NCBI GenBank assembly: GCA_050261915.1
Contig: JBLNDT010000057.1
Location: 69,310 to 133,309, forward strand
Origin: UBA699 sp050261915
GTDB lineage: Bacteria > Bacillota > Clostridia > Clostridiales > Clostridiaceae
Direction of reading: 5' to 3'
Length of the DNA stretch: 64,000 nucleotides
Under the pieces are notes generated by a model. That model searched no databases and was not told the origin of the DNA. It saw only the letters and a list, made by a program, of their open reading frames with translations. Position 1 is the first letter of the stretch; every line of letters starts with the position of its first letter. Of this stretch, positions 51,456 to 60,242 are shown one piece after another. Both the position numbers and the translations under genes were made by a program.

Positions 51456-52343
51456 ATGAACGAAAAAATTCTCGTTATAGATGATACTCAATTTAATTTA
51501 GGCGTACTTAAGGACATTCTAGAAAAAGAAAACTTTACAGTATTTACACTAAATAATAGTTTAAGTGCACTGGCTACCGCACGAATTGTTCGACCTGATG
51601 TAATTTTACTGGATATAGTAATGCCTGATATGGATGGTTTTGAGGTTTGCAGAATAATAAAAAACGAACCTACCTTACGTGATACCCCTATAATAATGGA
51701 GTCCGCTCAGACAGAAGGGGGTTCTGTAAAAAAAGCATTAGAACTTGGCGCATTTGATTACATAAAAAAGCCTATTGATGAAATTGAGGTTATTGCTCGA
51801 ATTCAGTCCGCCCTTAGATATAAAGCACTTCAAGATGAACTCAAGGAACTTGCAACAAAAGACGGTTTAACAGGTTTATATAACTATTCTCTACTTATTG
51901 AGCTATTTGAAAAAGAATTAGCTAAACAGAAAAGAACAAAGGATGATATTTCCTTTGTTATGGTGGACATAGATTTTTTCAAAAAAGTCAATGATACCTT
52001 TGGCCATACAGCCGGGAATGTAATCCTGAAAAAATTAGCGGATATTTTAACTTCTTCTGTTAGAAACGGAGACATTGTAGCAAGATATGGAGGAGAGGAA
52101 TTCTGTATTGTTCTTCCAAAGACAAATCTTAAGGATGCCTTTGAGATTTGTGAAAGAATACGAAAAAAGATAGAATGCAGCCATTTTCTTGTAGGGAATA
52201 ATATCATAAATGTAACAGTAAGTATGGGTATTTCTTTAAAGAGTTTTAATAATTCATACAACGTAATAGAAATTATGAAAAAAGCCGATACTAATCTTTA
52301 TACAGCAAAAAATAAGGGACGGAACAAGGTGGAGGCAATATAA
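51456..52343 (+). CDS. Response regulator diguanylate cyclase (receiver-GGDEF)
   Basis: 295 residues. Receiver domain with D9/D10, phosphoacceptor D53 (LLDIVMPDMDGF) and K near 107 (DYIKKP), then GGDEF with VMVDIDFFKKVND and RYGGEEF. The inhibitory site RNGD lies five residues before GGEEF, so feedback by c-di-GMP is expected. It resembles PleD/WspR in layout but has a single receiver. No partner kinase is adjacent (orphan). The ATG follows AAGGAGAT. Confidence 0.92.
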   Translation: MNEKILVIDDTQFNLGVLKDILEKENFTVFTLNNSLSALATARIVRPDVILLDIVMPDMDGFEVCRIIKNEPTLRDTPIIMESAQTEGGSVKKALELGAFDYIKKPIDEIEVIARIQSALRYKALQDELKELATKDGLTGLYNYSLLIELFEKELAKQKRTKDDISFVMVDIDFFKKVNDTFGHTAGNVILKKLADILTSSVRNGDIVARYGGEEFCIVLPKTNLKDAFEICERIRKKIECSHFLVGNNIINVTVSMGISLKSFNNSYNVIEIMKKADTNLYTAKNKGRNKVEAI

Positions 52344-52359
52344 ATTAATACATAATTAA

Positions 52360-52389
52360 TTGACAAAATGTGATTAATTGTAATATAAT
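52360..52389 (+). promoter_or_regulatory. Sigma-A promoter for the aspS-gatCAB operon
   Basis: TTGACA (52360-52365), 18-base spacer, TATAAT (52384-52389); both hexamers are perfect matches and the T-box leader begins just after. Confidence 0.85.
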
Positions 52390-52394
52390 AACTT

Positions 52395-52655
52395 GAAAAG
52401 CTATGACGAAGAGAAGTAACGTAAATTATCGTTCAAAGTGAGCAGGAGATAGTGAAAACCCTGTAAAATGAATTTATGTGAATAACACTTTACCAGCTGC
52501 AATCTGAAAGTCTTCGACTAGTAGGTGCGCCGTAAGCCTAACGTGAATTGGCAACACTAGAGTGACTGCATTTGCAGTAAATCAGGTGGTACCGCGGACA
52601 TATTACAGTTGTTCGTCCTGAAATTTTTATTTCCGGACGGGCAGCTTTTTTTATT
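52395..52655 (+). promoter_or_regulatory. T-box leader with AAC (Asn) specifier, upstream of aspS-gatCAB
   Basis: Stem I closes with CGAAGA (52407-52412) / TCTTCG (52511-52516). The loop-E GUGAA precedes T and then the specifier AAC at 52484-52486 followed by A; conserved AGCUGC and AGTAGG lie after it. The T-box sequence AGGTGGTACCGCGG (52584-52597) is complete, and the terminator GTTCGTCC/GGACGGGC with TTTTTTT is at 52611-52655. It should let transcription proceed when uncharged tRNA-Asn accumulates. Confidence 0.93.
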
Positions 52656-52717
52656 TTTAAAAATGAATGCTCCTCCGAGATCAGAGTACTAATATATAGG
52701 AAAAAGGAGAGAAAAAA

Positions 52718-54463
52718 ATGTCACAAATTTATCGAAGTAAAACTTTAAACCAAATTTCAGAAAGCGATAAGGGATCAGAATTAAAGGTAGCCGGATGGGT
52801 TGAAAACATCCGTGACCATGGTGGTGTATCATTTATAGACCTAAGGGATATGTATGGTGTATTACAGGTAGTTCTTAGAAATACCGACCTTTTAAATGGA
52901 ATAAAGAAAGAGGAATGCTTATCAATACAAGGTACTATTGAAGAGCGTGATGAAGAAACCTACAACCCTAACATTCCAACTGGAACAATTGAAATGGAAG
53001 CAAAAGAAATAACTGTGCTTGGAAAAGTTTATAGGGATCTTCCTTTTGAAATATCAGCTTCAAAGGATATACGTGAAGATGTACGTTTAAAATATCGTTA
53101 CCTTGATTTGAGAAACAGAAAGGTTAAAGATAACATCCTTTTCCGTTCTGAGGTAATATCTTTCTTAAGACAAAAGATGGGAAGTATGGGATTTGTAGAA
53201 ATTCAAACACCTATATTAAGTGCTTCCTCACCAGAAGGTGCACGTGATTACATTGTGCCTTCAAGAAAATATAAAGGTAAATTTTATGCACTGCCACAAG
53301 CACCACAGCAATACAAGCAGCTCCTTATGGCTTCAGGCATTGATAAATACTTCCAGATAGCGCCATGTTTCAGGGATGAAGATGCCCGTGCAGACCGTTC
53401 CCCTGGTGAATTCTATCAATTGGACTTTGAGATGAGCTTTGCTACTCAAGAGGATGTATTTGCTACTGGAGAAGCAGTACTTACAGAAACTTTCAAGAAA
53501 TTTGCTCCGGTTGGATATGAAATAACAGAAGCACCATATCCAATCATAAGCTATAAGCAGGCTATGCTTGAGTTTGGAAGTGATAAACCTGACCTTCGCA
53601 ACCCACTTAGGATTATTGATGTTACTGAATTCTTCCATAAATGTTCCTTTAAACCCTTCCATAATAAAACAGTAAGGGCTATAAAGGTTCATGCTGAGCT
53701 TTCAAAGGGATTCCATGAGAAGCTTCTATCCTTTGCTCAGTCAATTGGAATGGGGGGGCTTGGATATCTTGAAGTAAGAGAAGATTTATCCTACAAAGGA
53801 CCTATTGATAAATTTATACCAGATGACATAAAAGGTAAGCTTATTGACTTAGCTAAACTTGAAGCTGGTGATGTTATATTCTTTATCGCAGATTCAGAAG
53901 ACCTTGCAAACAAATATGCAGGACAGATACGTAATGAACTTGGTGCACGTCTTGATATCTGTGAGAAAAATGCATATAGGTTCTGTTATGTTAATGACTT
54001 CCCAATGTATGAAATCGATGAAGAAACCGGCAAGGTCGGCTTCACCCACAATCCATTTTCAATGCCTCAGGGTGGCTTAGAAGCACTAAACACCAAAGAT
54101 CCTCTTGATATCCTTGCATATCAATACGATATAGTATGTAACGGTGTGGAACTATCCTCAGGTGCAGTAAGAAACCATGACATGGATGTAATGGTTAAGG
54201 CCTTTGAAATTGCCGGCTATGTAGAAGAAACATTAAAAGATAAGTTTGGTGCTTTATATAATGCATTCCAGTTTGGTGCTCCGCCTCATGCAGGTATGGC
54301 TCCAGGTGTAGACAGAATGATAATGCTTCTTAGAAATGAAGAAAACATTCGTGAAGTTATCGCATTCCCAATGAGCAGCAGTGCCCAAGACCTTATGTGC
54401 GGTGCTCCAAATGAATTGCATGAACAACAGCTTCGTGAAGTGCACATAAAAATAAGAAAATAA
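52718..54463 (+). CDS. aspS: Aspartyl-tRNA synthetase, probably non-discriminating
   Basis: 581-residue bacterial-type AspRS: N-terminal anticodon-binding OB fold (residues ~5-110), class II catalytic core with FRDEDARADRSPGEFYQLD (motif 2) and GMAPGVDRMIMLL (motif 3), and the GAD insertion. In the OB fold IRDHGGVSFIDLRD has histidine at the position where discriminating enzymes carry leucine (RDLG), fitting charging of both tRNA-Asp and tRNA-Asn. The Asn T-box and the gatCAB genes in the same operon support it: Asp-tRNA-Asn would be amidated. The ATG follows AAGGAGAG. Confidence 0.92.
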   Translation: MSQIYRSKTLNQISESDKGSELKVAGWVENIRDHGGVSFIDLRDMYGVLQVVLRNTDLLNGIKKEECLSIQGTIEERDEETYNPNIPTGTIEMEAKEITVLGKVYRDLPFEISASKDIREDVRLKYRYLDLRNRKVKDNILFRSEVISFLRQKMGSMGFVEIQTPILSASSPEGARDYIVPSRKYKGKFYALPQAPQQYKQLLMASGIDKYFQIAPCFRDEDARADRSPGEFYQLDFEMSFATQEDVFATGEAVLTETFKKFAPVGYEITEAPYPIISYKQAMLEFGSDKPDLRNPLRIIDVTEFFHKCSFKPFHNKTVRAIKVHAELSKGFHEKLLSFAQSIGMGGLGYLEVREDLSYKGPIDKFIPDDIKGKLIDLAKLEAGDVIFFIADSEDLANKYAGQIRNELGARLDICEKNAYRFCYVNDFPMYEIDEETGKVGFTHNPFSMPQGGLEALNTKDPLDILAYQYDIVCNGVELSSGAVRNHDMDVMVKAFEIAGYVEETLKDKFGALYNAFQFGAPPHAGMAPGVDRMIMLLRNEENIREVIAFPMSSSAQDLMCGAPNELHEQQLREVHIKIRK

Positions 54464-54492
54464 GTTATGTAATCATAGGAAGGAGATTTACT

Positions 54493-54786
54493 ATGGCTGT
54501 AACAAAAACAGAAATTGAAAAGCTTGCTAAGCTTGGCAGATTATACTTTTCAGATGAAGAACTTGAAAAGTTTGCAGGAGAATTTGATGAAATAATAGCA
54601 TTTGCTGATACCATAAACCAATCCGTAGAAGGTGGAACAGAGGAAATAAAAAGTGTAGGTTCAAGACTTGTTTCCTTTGAAGAACTTCGTGAAGATGAAG
54701 TAATTGATTCTCTGCCTAATGAAAAAATCTTATCAAATGTAGAAGGAAAAGATGGATTTTTCAGCGTTAGGAGGAGTAAGAAATGA
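54493..54786 (+). CDS. gatC: Amidotransferase subunit C
   Basis: 97 residues, GatC family: KTEIEKLAKLGRLYFSDEELEKF at the N-terminus and LREDEV further on. It wraps around GatA and GatB and stabilises the heterotrimeric Asp-tRNA-Asn/Glu-tRNA-Gln amidotransferase. The ATG follows AAGGAGAT. Its stop overlaps the gatA start (ATGA). Confidence 0.92.
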   Translation: MAVTKTEIEKLAKLGRLYFSDEELEKFAGEFDEIIAFADTINQSVEGGTEEIKSVGSRLVSFEELREDEVIDSLPNEKILSNVEGKDGFFSVRRSKK

Positions 54787-56240
54787 GAGAAATAATTTCC
54801 GAATTGTCATCAAAGCTTCAATCAGGTGAAATTTCCTCTGTGGAGCTTACAAAGGAATATATAAAGAGCATTGAAACATTAAACCCAAAACTAAATGCAT
54901 ATGTTCATACAACCTTTGATACAGCATTAACTGGTGCGGAAGCTGCAGATAAAATGCTTAAACTTGGGAATGCCTCACCACTATGCGGTATTCCAATGGC
55001 ATTAAAAGACAATATATGTACAGATGGAATTTTAACCACCTGCTGCTCAAAAATACTAGATGGCTTCAAGCCATATTACGATGCATCTGTATGGGAAAGC
55101 TTAAAATCAAGAGGCGCTGTTCTTCTAGGGAAGACAAACATGGATGAATTCGCCATGGGAAGCACCTCAGAATCAAGTTGTTACGGAGCTCCTTTAAACC
55201 CAAGAAACACTAACCATGTAACAGGAGGCTCTTCTGGTGGTTCTGCTGCTGCTGTTTGTGGAAACCTGGCAGCATATGCCCTAGGCTCCGACACAGGTGG
55301 GTCAGTACGTCAGCCTGCAGCATTTTGCGGTATTGTAGGACTTAAACCAACATATGGAACAGTTTCAAGATATGGCTTAATTGCTTATGGAAGCTCCCTG
55401 GATCAGATTGGTCCTCTTACCTATAGTGTAAAGGATGCTGCAATTGTATTTGATGCAATGAAGGGTTTCGACAAACGTGACCAGACCAGTAAAGCATTTG
55501 ATTACGGCAACCTGCTTGATTCCATGAAAGGTGATGTTAAGGGTAAGAAAATAGGTGTTGCTGAAGAGTTCTTTGATGGAATAGCTCCAGATATGAAGGA
55601 TCAGATATTTGAGGCAATAAAACTATTTGAAAAAAATGGTGCTGAAATAATAAACATAAAGCTTCCAGCATTAAAGCTTGCACTTCCAGTTTACTATATA
55701 ATTGCATGTGCAGAAGCCTCCTCAAACCTTGGAAGATTTGACGGTATTAGATACGGTCACCGCACTAATGAATACCACAGCATAGATGACATGATATATA
55801 AAACAAGAAGCGAAGGCTTTGGTGATGAAGTTAAACGCCGTATAATGCTTGGAACCTATGTGCTTTCAAGCGGTTACTACGATGCATATTACAAGAAAGC
55901 TTGTTTAATAAGAGAAGAAATTGTTCGTGAGTTTGATGATTTATTCAGCAAATGCGATGTATTAATTGCCCCAACCGCACCAAACACAGCATTCCCACTT
56001 AACTTTAAAGGTGGAAGTGCCATAGAAATGTATCTTTCAGATATTTGTACCGTTCCTATCAATATAGCAGGAATACCATCCATATCAATTCCTTGTGGAA
56101 TGGATTCAAAGGGTCTTCCAATAGGAATGCAGATTATGGGTAAGAAATTTGATGAAGCATCCATACTTAACTTTGCATATTTCTACGAACAAAATTCAGA
56201 AGACAAGATTGGAGTTTTTGAAGGAGGTGTCAGAATATGA
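54783..56240 (+). CDS. gatA: Amidotransferase subunit A (glutaminase)
   Basis: 485 residues of the amidase-signature family. The lysine of ALKDNI, the cis-serine in GGSSGGSAAAV and the nucleophilic serine in GSDTGGSVRQPA form the Ser-cisSer-Lys triad that releases ammonia from glutamine. The ammonia goes to GatB through a tunnel. Overlaps gatC and gatB by 4 bases each (ATGA). Confidence 0.95.
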   Translation: MREIISELSSKLQSGEISSVELTKEYIKSIETLNPKLNAYVHTTFDTALTGAEAADKMLKLGNASPLCGIPMALKDNICTDGILTTCCSKILDGFKPYYDASVWESLKSRGAVLLGKTNMDEFAMGSTSESSCYGAPLNPRNTNHVTGGSSGGSAAAVCGNLAAYALGSDTGGSVRQPAAFCGIVGLKPTYGTVSRYGLIAYGSSLDQIGPLTYSVKDAAIVFDAMKGFDKRDQTSKAFDYGNLLDSMKGDVKGKKIGVAEEFFDGIAPDMKDQIFEAIKLFEKNGAEIINIKLPALKLALPVYYIIACAEASSNLGRFDGIRYGHRTNEYHSIDDMIYKTRSEGFGDEVKRRIMLGTYVLSSGYYDAYYKKACLIREEIVREFDDLFSKCDVLIAPTAPNTAFPLNFKGGSAIEMYLSDICTVPINIAGIPSISIPCGMDSKGLPIGMQIMGKKFDEASILNFAYFYEQNSEDKIGVFEGGVRI

Positions 56241-57655
56241 GCTATGAAATAGTATGCGGTATAGAAACTCATATTGAGCTGGCAACTAACACAAAGATAT
56301 TCTGCAACTGCACCACTGCCTTTGGTGGAGATCCAAATACCCACTGCTGCCCTGTATGCACAGGACAGCCAGGAACACTGCCGGTTTTAAATAAAAAAGT
56401 TGTTGAATATGCTGTAAGAGCAGGTCTTGCAGTACACTGTAAGATTAACAACGTGTCCCACATGGACAGAAAAAATTATGTATACCCTGATCTGCCTAAG
56501 GCATATCAGATTTCCCAGTACGATGAACCTGTTTGCGAACATGGTTACATCATACTAGACAGTGGAAAGAAAATTGGAATAACCCGTATCCACATAGAAG
56601 AAGATGCTGGTAAGCTGGTGCATGAACCAGGCTACACCTTCATTGATTACAACCGTGGAGGAGTTCCGCTGATTGAAATAGTATCAGAACCAGATATATC
56701 CTCCCCTGAAGAAGCTAAGGAATATGCTGAGAAGCTTCAGCTCATTATGCGCTACGTTGGAATTTCAGACTGTAAGATGCAGGAAGGTTCCATGCGCTGT
56801 GACGTTAATGTCTCCTTAAGAAAGATAGGTTCAAAGGAATTTGGAACAAGAACTGAAACAAAAAATATAAACTCCTTAAACTTCATTCAAAAGGCAATGT
56901 ATGCTGAAGTTGAAAGACAAACAGATATTTTAGAAGCAGGTGGAACTATAGTTCAGGAAACCATGCGTTATGACGATGGAACAGATACCATAACACCAAT
57001 GCGTGAAAAGGAAAATTCCGACGACTACCGCTACTTCCCGGACCCTGACCTTGTACGCTTTGAAATTGCAGAGGATAAGATTGCGACAATTCAAGCTTCC
57101 CTTCCTGAACTGCCTTTTGACAAGCTGAAGAGATATGTGGAGGAACTGGAGCTTCCAGAAGCAACTGCAAAACAAATGTTTAGATACAGACGTGTTGCAG
57201 AGTTTTTTGAAGAAGCACTTTCAGAAGGTGCCAGCGTTAAGAATGCTGCAAACCTTATTACAGGAATAATTTATGCAAACATGAGCACAGAAGAAGATAA
57301 GGAACTATTCAATATACTTGTTTCTGCTAAACAATTTGCTCAGCTGGTAAAACTTTTAGATGCAAAGAAAATTAATGTAAAAATGGCTCAGAGCACTCTA
57401 CAGCAGATGCTTGAAAGCGGTAAATCTCCAGAAGAATATATTAAAGCTGAAGATATGGAAGGCATCTCCGATACCGACTTAGAAAAGCTTTGTCTAGGTG
57501 CAATAGGAGCTAATCCAAAGGCTGTGGAAGATGTTAAGGCTGGCAAGGATAAAGCTATAAATTCCATGTTCGGTTATATCATGAAGGAAACAAAAGGTAA
57601 AGCTGATGTTAAAAAAGCAGAAGCTGTTATAAGAGAATTAATAAGTAAGATGTAA
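56237..57655 (+). CDS. gatB: Amidotransferase subunit B
   Basis: 472 residues. The N-terminal cradle domain has GIETHIELATNTKIFCNC and CPVCTGQPGTLPVLN (zinc-binding cysteines), HIEEDAGKLVHE and DYNRGGVPLIEIVSEPD; the helical and YqeY-like tail domains follow to the C-terminus. It activates the Asp/Glu carboxylate on tRNA with ATP. Last gene of the T-box operon. Confidence 0.95.
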   Translation: MSYEIVCGIETHIELATNTKIFCNCTTAFGGDPNTHCCPVCTGQPGTLPVLNKKVVEYAVRAGLAVHCKINNVSHMDRKNYVYPDLPKAYQISQYDEPVCEHGYIILDSGKKIGITRIHIEEDAGKLVHEPGYTFIDYNRGGVPLIEIVSEPDISSPEEAKEYAEKLQLIMRYVGISDCKMQEGSMRCDVNVSLRKIGSKEFGTRTETKNINSLNFIQKAMYAEVERQTDILEAGGTIVQETMRYDDGTDTITPMREKENSDDYRYFPDPDLVRFEIAEDKIATIQASLPELPFDKLKRYVEELELPEATAKQMFRYRRVAEFFEEALSEGASVKNAANLITGIIYANMSTEEDKELFNILVSAKQFAQLVKLLDAKKINVKMAQSTLQQMLESGKSPEEYIKAEDMEGISDTDLEKLCLGAIGANPKAVEDVKAGKDKAINSMFGYIMKETKGKADVKKAEAVIRELISKM

Positions 57656-57660
57656 TAAAA

Positions 57661-57692
57661 AGGGCTCACCATATAGGTTGAGCCCTCTTTTA
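57661..57692. terminator. Bidirectional terminator after gatB
   Basis: AGGGCTCA/TGAGCCCT stem (57661-57686), CTTTTA on the plus strand and TTTTTATTA on the minus strand. Confidence 0.88.
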
Positions 57693-58835
57693 TGATTTAT
57701 TCCCAGCAAAATCCACTGCTTTAACCTCATAAACCCTTAATTTCAAAGGCAATATGCCGCTATCCTCATAGTTTAAAACAAGCCCCTTTCCCAAACCTCC
57801 GTATTTTCTCTCAATAAAAGTTTGATATATCAGCTTACCATTTCTATATACTTCATATCCAAATATTCCAATTTCACTCTCAGCAGGCTCCCAGCTTATT
57901 TTTACTTTATTTATTCCTTCATATCTTATATTTATATTCCTTGGAAAATCAGGCTTTACTGCAGGCAAACTACCTGTTTTTAAGTAGTTTAAATATACCT
58001 TGTGAAACCTTGAATCTACATTGTTTGGGCTGTAATAATGGCTATAGGAAAAAGTTATAATATTGTCCACATACTTTGTTTCAATCTTCATCTGTTCTAT
58101 AAAGCGATTTAATGGTGAACTGCACCAGTTGATATTGTCGAAGGTTTCTGCATTAGCCCAAAGTAAAAGTCCAGGTTTTATATTTACTGCTTTTCTAAAG
58201 GAGCTAAACCAGTCTTCAAGCTTAGAAATATCCAGACCTCCACCACCAATACAATCTTGTGGACAAAATATATCACCTTTTTTTAGTTTTGAATTGCAAA
58301 ATAAATACTCCCAATTATCTGTATACTCCTTTGGTGTTCCATAATAAGAATTCATAAAAGGTGACAGCATTATGGGGAGCCTTTCACCTTTTTCTTCAAG
58401 GTTATTTAATAAAATATTCAAAGCCTTTGTAAGAATTTTAAATTTTTTTCTAGTATTAAAATTCATATTATCTGTTTCATATGCAAAATACCAACCATAA
58501 AATGAATCCCTATGTTTGAGGTAGTACTTTTTATATACTTTATCTGCAGCAGCTGAATCAATTTCCATTTGGTTGTAAAGCCACTTTTCATTTGTGCCTT
58601 TTTCAAACCATAAATTATTATAATTAATTGTTATAAAAACCTTCATTCCCATAACTTCTGCATTTCTTAAACAATTCCCTATAATGTCCTTTTCAGAATG
58701 TCCAAGAATTACATAATTCATCCCTGCTTCTTTTAAATATTTAAATTCAGATATCCATTCCTTATCCCCAAAGCTTTCCGCCAGATCACCTTGTATAAAA
58801 CTTCCTACAGCTTTTGGGATTCCACCCCCTATCAT
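57690..58835 (-). CDS. DUF4434 glycosidase-like protein with C-terminal Fn3-like domain
   Basis: 381 residues. The N-terminal ~290 residues match the DUF4434 TIM-barrel group (related to glycoside hydrolases): AVGSFIQGDLA, ESF...W..EF.YLKEAGMNYVILGHS, FYGWYFAYETDN and FCPQDCIGGGG with possible acidic catalytic residues. The last ~90 residues form a fibronectin type III-like domain (INKVKISWEPAESEIGIFGYEVYRNG). No signal peptide is seen. Start ATG behind AAAGGTG overlaps the amidase stop (ATGA), so the two are co-translated. The substrate is unknown. Confidence 0.7.
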   Translation of the reverse strand: MIGGGIPKAVGSFIQGDLAESFGDKEWISEFKYLKEAGMNYVILGHSEKDIIGNCLRNAEVMGMKVFITINYNNLWFEKGTNEKWLYNQMEIDSAAADKVYKKYYLKHRDSFYGWYFAYETDNMNFNTRKKFKILTKALNILLNNLEEKGERLPIMLSPFMNSYYGTPKEYTDNWEYLFCNSKLKKGDIFCPQDCIGGGGLDISKLEDWFSSFRKAVNIKPGLLLWANAETFDNINWCSSPLNRFIEQMKIETKYVDNIITFSYSHYYSPNNVDSRFHKVYLNYLKTGSLPAVKPDFPRNINIRYEGINKVKISWEPAESEIGIFGYEVYRNGKLIYQTFIERKYGGLGKGLVLNYEDSGILPLKLRVYEVKAVDFAGNKS

Positions 58836-59353
58836 AAATACACCTTTACAAAATGTGTTTTTGCCACATAATAAGGTTTGATGTATGATACATTTAATGC
58901 ATCCACTGAATGCTGGGATATCAATGGTACAGATTCAAATCCTGTAATTATAGCTGAATGAAAAATAAGCCCATTTTTATTTTCGTAAAATATCAAGTCT
59001 CCAAGTTCTAATTCTGAAATATTGTTAGTTTCATATCCCTTTGCACCCTTTAATTTCTTTTGATTATTCCTCAACAGATACCAGTATAAAGAATGAGCTA
59101 CGGACCAGGAAAGTGAGCAGATTTTATAATTCTCAGCATTATACCACCATGGATTCTTTAATGAATATGATAATGGAATCCCACCAGCATGAAGGCACTG
59201 GGAAACAAAGTTAGTACAGTCTCCTCCTATTTTCTCTTGTACCCCAAAATAAATATACTGTCTATTTGGAAACAATGCGTATCGTTTTGCATATTCTACA
59301 GCATCATTTCTAGAATATCCTGATGTTCTTGGTACACTCTTAATATTTTCCAT
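58832..59353 (-). CDS. Amidase_6 domain protein
   Basis: 173 residues, Amidase_6/NlpC-like cysteine hydrolase fold: YSRNDAVEYAKRYAL, then the catalytic cysteine in GGDCTNFVSQCLHAGG, WSVAHSLYWYL, and the later FHSAIITGF and ISQHS with candidate histidine residues. These domains occur in sporulation and wall-related proteins of Firmicutes; the exact bond cleaved is unknown. The ATG at 59353 follows GGAG by 6 bases; upstream codons do not. No signal peptide, so it is not secreted by the general route. Operon with the DUF4434 gene. Confidence 0.8.
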   Translation of the reverse strand: MENIKSVPRTSGYSRNDAVEYAKRYALFPNRQYIYFGVQEKIGGDCTNFVSQCLHAGGIPLSYSLKNPWWYNAENYKICSLSWSVAHSLYWYLLRNNQKKLKGAKGYETNNISELELGDLIFYENKNGLIFHSAIITGFESVPLISQHSVDALNVSYIKPYYVAKTHFVKVYL

Positions 59354-59486
59354 ACTATGCTCCAACTTTATTAACTCTACTAACATAGTATTGATAAATA
59401 ACAAATTAGTTTACAAATATTATTGTAACCAATTGATTCTTCCCTTAATATAATGTAATTGTAACATAATTATTTTGGAGGATTTA

Positions 59487-59798
59487 ATGGATAATATCAA
59501 ACAAGTCAGAAATGATGTACCTTCTTGTGAGGAGCCTTCTTCTTACTCAAATGAGTACTGTCCTTATATGTGCAGATGTCCATTTATAAATAATGGAGCT
59601 ATGTACCGAGACCTTGATGACGATTTTGAAGATGAGAATCGCAGCCCTATGATGCCTAATAACCAATACTACCATAATCGTCCCCCATATTATCACCACT
59701 ATCCATATTATCATCACTATCCATATTATCACCACTATCCACATTATTGGTATGGTTATCCTAAATATGACTGGAAAAAACCTCGTCCTTGGTATTAA
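59487..59798 (+). CDS. His/Tyr/Pro-rich repeat protein, probable spore coat component
   Basis: 103 residues. Three cysteines near the N-terminus (YCPYMCRCPF), an acidic segment DLDDDFEDE, then a C-terminal tail of YYHHYP repeats (three perfect hexapeptides plus partial copies), encoded by an 18-bp tandem repeat. Composition of this kind is typical of coat and exosporium proteins that are cross-linked or bind metals. The ATG at 59487 has GGAGG 5 bases upstream. Ends in a strong terminator. Function is inferred from composition only. Confidence 0.7.
   Translation: MDNIKQVRNDVPSCEEPSSYSNEYCPYMCRCPFINNGAMYRDLDDDFEDENRSPMMPNNQYYHNRPPYYHHYPYYHHYPYYHHYPHYWYGYPKYDWKKPRPWY
59688..59741 (+). repeat. 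18-bp tandem repeat, three units
   Basis: Units at 59688-59705, 59706-59723 and 59724-59741 read TATTATCACCACTATCCA with one change (CAT for CAC) in the middle copy; they encode YYHHYP. Confidence 0.92.
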
Positions 59799-59806
59799 AT
59801 TAAAAT

Positions 59807-59847
59807 GGCTGATGCGAACAAGTTACTGTTTTGCATCAGCCTTTTTT
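59807..59847 (+). terminator. Terminator of the His/Tyr-rich protein gene
   Basis: GGCTGATGC/GCATCAGCC stem (59807-59841) with TTTTTT after it. Confidence 0.92.
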
Positions 59848-59863
59848 ACTTATAATTAGTTTA

Positions 59864-60016
59864 TCAAAAATAACCACAACGTTTTTTTATTTGTAAAGAA
59901 CGGCTGGACATATAACAATAAAAATCCTCATCTGCCTTTTTCTTAGCCTTTCTCTTTGTTTCCTGGTGTTTAAGCATAAGTAATTTAAAACTTTCTAAAT
60001 CTAATGATTTTTCCAA
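59864..60016 (-). CDS. Small basic protein of unknown function
   Basis: 50 residues starting at a TTG 5-6 bases after GAGGTG. The N-terminus is MEKSLDLESFKLLMLKHQET, followed by a run of lysine and arginine (KRKAKKKADED) and a C-terminus with two cysteines (FYCYM and RCGYF). No family is recognised. It lies between the coat-like protein and tRNA-Glu. The good ribosome binding site and codon use make it a likely gene, but the call rests on that alone. Confidence 0.5.
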   Translation of the reverse strand: MEKSLDLESFKLLMLKHQETKRKAKKKADEDFYCYMSSRSLQIKKRCGYF

Positions 60017-60121
60017 TTTAATCACCTCATGAACACTATACCATTTGAATATGAACTTTATATTATGATTTCGTTAATTTATAATAAATTTCTTTTGTTG
60101 TAAAAAGTGCTGGAAAACGCA

Positions 60122-60156
60122 AAAACAGCTGACATTACATCTCTGTAAAACCAGCT
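60122..60156 (-). terminator. Probable terminator of tRNA-Glu
   Basis: AGCTG/CAGCT outer pairing with an inner TTACA/TGTAA stem and a TTTTTGCG run on the minus strand, 12 bases beyond the encoded CCA. Confidence 0.55.
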
Positions 60157-60167
60157 ATTTCAACACT

Positions 60168-60242
60168 TGGTGACCCATAGGGGAATCGAACCCCTGATTC
60201 CGCCGTGAGAGGGCGACGTCTTGACCGCTTGACCAATGGGCC
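60168..60242 (-). tRNA. tRNA-Glu (anticodon CTC)
   Basis: 75 bases including the encoded CCA. The acceptor GGCCCAT pairs with ATGGGTC (one G-T pair), the D arm, anticodon arm (TCGCC-CTCTCAC-GGCGG, anticodon CTC), and T arm AGGGG-TTCGATT-CCCCT are all regular. Decodes GAG. It stands alone, not in a tRNA cluster. Confidence 0.95.

Noticed and set aside
52484..52486. Two-codon (Asn/Glu) T-box as described in Clostridium acetobutylicum
   Set aside because: The specifier region reads U-AAC-A. A one-base shift gives UAA or ACA, not GAA, so dual tRNA-Glu reading is not supported here.
59688..59741. Short CRISPR-like array
   Set aside because: The 18-bp units are directly adjacent with no spacers and lie within a coding frame.
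59547..59744. Antisense ORF rich in V, I, M and W opposite the YYHHYP repeats
   Set aside because: It is a reading-frame shadow of the tandem repeat, with no ribosome binding site.
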